Source: Mogibacterium sp. (GTDB lineage Bacteria; Bacillota; Clostridia; Peptostreptococcales; Anaerovoracaceae). Taken from it: 15,207 nucleotides of DNA. Position numbers and translations under genes: made by a program. The notes under the pieces were generated by a model. The model was not told the DNA's origin, searched no databases, and worked only from the letters and a program-made list of their open reading frames with translations. This document shows positions 13,428 through 15,207 of this stretch, in pieces. Within the stretch, counting starts at the first letter, position 1. The number at the start of each line of letters is the position of its first letter. The stretch spans positions 14,079 to 29,285 of the forward strand of contig JAEUGJ010000018.1 of NCBI GenBank assembly GCA_016775335.1, read 5' to 3'.

Positions 13428-15140
13428 ATGGCTTACGATGGAATTATAACATATGGAATAACAGAAGAATTAAAAGAACGACTGACCTTCGGAAAAATTG
13501 AGAAGGTCTACCAGCCGGGCAGCGAAGAACTGGTGCTGCAGATTCACACTCGCAAGGGGAACGTGAAGCTGTACGCCTCTGCTGCCAGCCAGGCCGCCAG
13601 GGTCTGCCTCACCGACGGGAAATTTGTGAACCCGGCCGCTCCGCCGAATTTCTGCATGCTGCTGCGGAAGCACATTCAGACCGGACGCATTACGGACATT
13701 CACCAGAAGGGTTCGGAGCGAATCATCGAAATGGATATCGAGGCACAGACCGAACTGGGATTCACGGTGTCGAAACGGCTGATTTTTGAAATCATGGGAA
13801 AGCACAGCAACATTGTGCTGGTGTCTTTGGATACGGGAAAAATCATCGACAGCATCAAGCGGATCTCCATCGATGTGAACCGGTACCGCCAGCTGCTGCC
13901 GGGATTGGAATACCGGTATCCGCCGGAACAGGATAAGGTTCCTTTCAAGGAAATCTCGGCGGAGCTGTCGGAGAAACTGGATTCGGATCCGGAAGCCGCT
14001 GCAGACCCGAAGTATTTGCTGTCCCACATTCAGGGAATCTCCCCGGGAATTTCCCGAGAGCTGGCTCGCTCCGGAAATCCGGTGGAACGGCTGGAGGAAA
14101 TTCTGGAGAGTATTGCAAACGGCACCGCCGCTTCGCGGGTGTATCTGGATGAGACGGGCAAACCCCTGGAGTTTCATTTGACGGAGCTGGGGGAATACGT
14201 GGGTGCACAGGAAAAGACCTTCGGCTCCATCAGCGAGGGGACGGAATATTTTTACACCCATCGGGAGGAGTCCAATGCCATCCGCCAGCGGTCCAATCCG
14301 CTGCACCGGTCGGTTCAGGCTTCCCTGGACAAGGCTCGGCTAAAGAAGCAACGCCTGGGAGAGGATCTTCTGCAGGCAGAGAATTCGGAAAAATACCGCC
14401 TCTACGGAGAACTGCTCACCGCGAACTTGCATCGGGTGGAGCCGGGCGCTCATGAGGTGACGGTAATCAGCTACTACGACAATCAGCCGGTGACCATTCC
14501 TTTGGACGAGAAATATGCCGCGTCTAAAAACGCCCAGAATTACTTCAAGAAGTATTCCAAGGCGAAGACGGCGGTTCACGAGAAAACCCACCAACTGGAG
14601 GAAACCTCGAAGGATATCCTCTACCTGGAGTCCGTTCTCCAGAGCATTGAAAGCGCGCACACCTTGGACGAGCTGAACCAGATTCGGGAGGAGTTGGAGG
14701 ATACGGGATACGTTCGGAAGAGAGCCCAGAAGGGTTTCCGCCGAAAGAAATCCAAGCCCCAGCCAATCGAGTACACCCTGCCTACCGGCCAGAAGGTCTT
14801 TGTAGGCCGGAACAACAAGGAAAACGATTACCTCACCACGAAGATGGCGGGCAAGCGGGACCTGTGGTTCCACACCAAGGACATCCCGGGATCCCACGTG
14901 ATTCTGCCCCTGGAGCCGAACCAATTCCCGGAGGACATCCCGGAGGAAACGATCTACCAAGTGGCCTCCATCGCCGCATACCACAGCAAGGGCAAGGAAT
15001 CCCAGAACGTGCCGGTGGACTTCGTTCCTATTCGGTACGTGAAAAAACCAAGCGGCGCCAAGCCGGGCATGGTTATCTTCACCCACAATACCACCGTGTA
15101 CGTGGACCCGAAGCTGCCGGAAGGCGCGGCGGGGAAATAG
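13428..15140 (+). CDS. rqcH: Ribosome quality-control factor RqcH (NFACT / Rqc2 homologue)
   Basis: It binds obstructed 50S subunits and recruits Ala-tRNA to add C-terminal alanine tails, marking stalled chains for degradation; older annotations call it fibronectin-binding protein. The 570 residues show the NFACT-N domain (1 to about 180, MAYDGIITYG, FCMLLRKHI, EIMGKHSNI), a helix-hairpin-helix segment (about 190-240, LLSHIQGISPGIS), a coiled-coil middle (about 280-430, with YGELLTANL and NAQNYFKKYSKAK) and NFACT-R (about 447 to the end, GQKVFVGRNNKENDYLT, KRDLWFHTKDIPGSHVIL). At the position of the Asp97-Arg98 pair described for Bacillus RqcH this protein reads Glu97-Arg98. The ATG at 13428 gives the family N-terminus; an in-frame TTG at 13392 would add 12 unrelated residues and overlaps the promoter. 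No Shine-Dalgarno sequence precedes either start. Confidence 0.93.
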   Translation: MAYDGIITYGITEELKERLTFGKIEKVYQPGSEELVLQIHTRKGNVKLYASAASQAARVCLTDGKFVNPAAPPNFCMLLRKHIQTGRITDIHQKGSERIIEMDIEAQTELGFTVSKRLIFEIMGKHSNIVLVSLDTGKIIDSIKRISIDVNRYRQLLPGLEYRYPPEQDKVPFKEISAELSEKLDSDPEAAADPKYLLSHIQGISPGISRELARSGNPVERLEEILESIANGTAASRVYLDETGKPLEFHLTELGEYVGAQEKTFGSISEGTEYFYTHREESNAIRQRSNPLHRSVQASLDKARLKKQRLGEDLLQAENSEKYRLYGELLTANLHRVEPGAHEVTVISYYDNQPVTIPLDEKYAASKNAQNYFKKYSKAKTAVHEKTHQLEETSKDILYLESVLQSIESAHTLDELNQIREELEDTGYVRKRAQKGFRRKKSKPQPIEYTLPTGQKVFVGRNNKENDYLTTKMAGKRDLWFHTKDIPGSHVILPLEPNQFPEDIPEETIYQVASIAAYHSKGKESQNVPVDFVPIRYVKKPSGAKPGMVIFTHNTTVYVDPKLPEGAAGK

Positions 15141-15155
15141 AAAAGCAAATAAAAC

Positions 15156-15195
15156 CTGGATTCCCGAATAACCACACTAGCATTCAGGAATCCAG
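15156..15195. terminator. Hairpin after rqcH, T-rich only on the minus-strand side
   Basis: CTGGATTCCCGAAT (15156-15169) pairs with ATTCAGGAATCCAG (15182-15195) at 13 of 14 positions around a 12-base loop, 15 bases after the rqcH stop. The plus-strand side continues into CAATAGCTATTG, itself a perfect palindrome, with no T tract. The minus-strand side continues GGTTTTATTTGC. It may therefore terminate a convergent gene beyond the right edge as well as rqcH. Confidence 0.6.
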
Positions 15196-15207
15196 CAATA
15201 GCTATTG

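Overview
The window looks like the chromosome of a Gram-positive, mid-GC anaerobe of the Clostridia (Bacillota). The reasons are AddA-type recombination helicase-nuclease, GpmI, a YitT/DUF2179 membrane protein, RqcH, and the YicC-Gmk-RpoZ cluster known from Firmicutes, all with strong AGGAGG-like ribosome binding sites. An AroE-AroK fusion is also present. Family or genus cannot be fixed from the sequence alone. No rRNA, tRNA, CRISPR array, transposase or phage gene was recognised.

Layout. (1) 1-315: a gene-free, very GC-rich stretch with two tandem copies of a 107-nt-period repeat, then a long imperfect hairpin that abuts the addA stop codon. (2) 316-3810, minus strand: addA, alone and without addB. 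It is transcribed divergently from gpmI, and the two promoters overlap back to back. (3) 3932-6408, plus strand: gpmI (glycolysis), then a YitT-family membrane protein, closed by a 19-bp perfect hairpin. (4) 6476-7480: an AT-rich accessory patch. It holds a candidate non-coding element of about 286 bp with imperfect terminal inverted repeats and three 39-nt dyad units, then a small four-helix membrane protein made by an in-frame internal duplication, then a 22-bp-stem hairpin. (5) 7502-11232, minus strand: aroC, an aroE-aroK fusion, an unrecognised acidic protein and a TetR-type regulator, packed with overlaps of 11 and 4 nt and one short gap, so very probably one operon. (6) 11370-13298, minus strand: yicC, gmk and rpoZ, followed by an intrinsic terminator. 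(7) 13428-15140, plus strand: rqcH, divergent from yicC, with a promoter placed so that the transcript should begin at the start codon.

Most of the window is housekeeping: DNA break repair, lower glycolysis, shikimate-to-chorismate synthesis, GMP phosphorylation, the RNA polymerase omega subunit and ribosome rescue. The less ordinary parts are the repeat array at the left edge, the AT-rich patch with its dyad element and duplicated membrane protein, the acidic protein coupled to the TetR gene at the end of the aro operon, and the predicted leaderless rqcH transcript.
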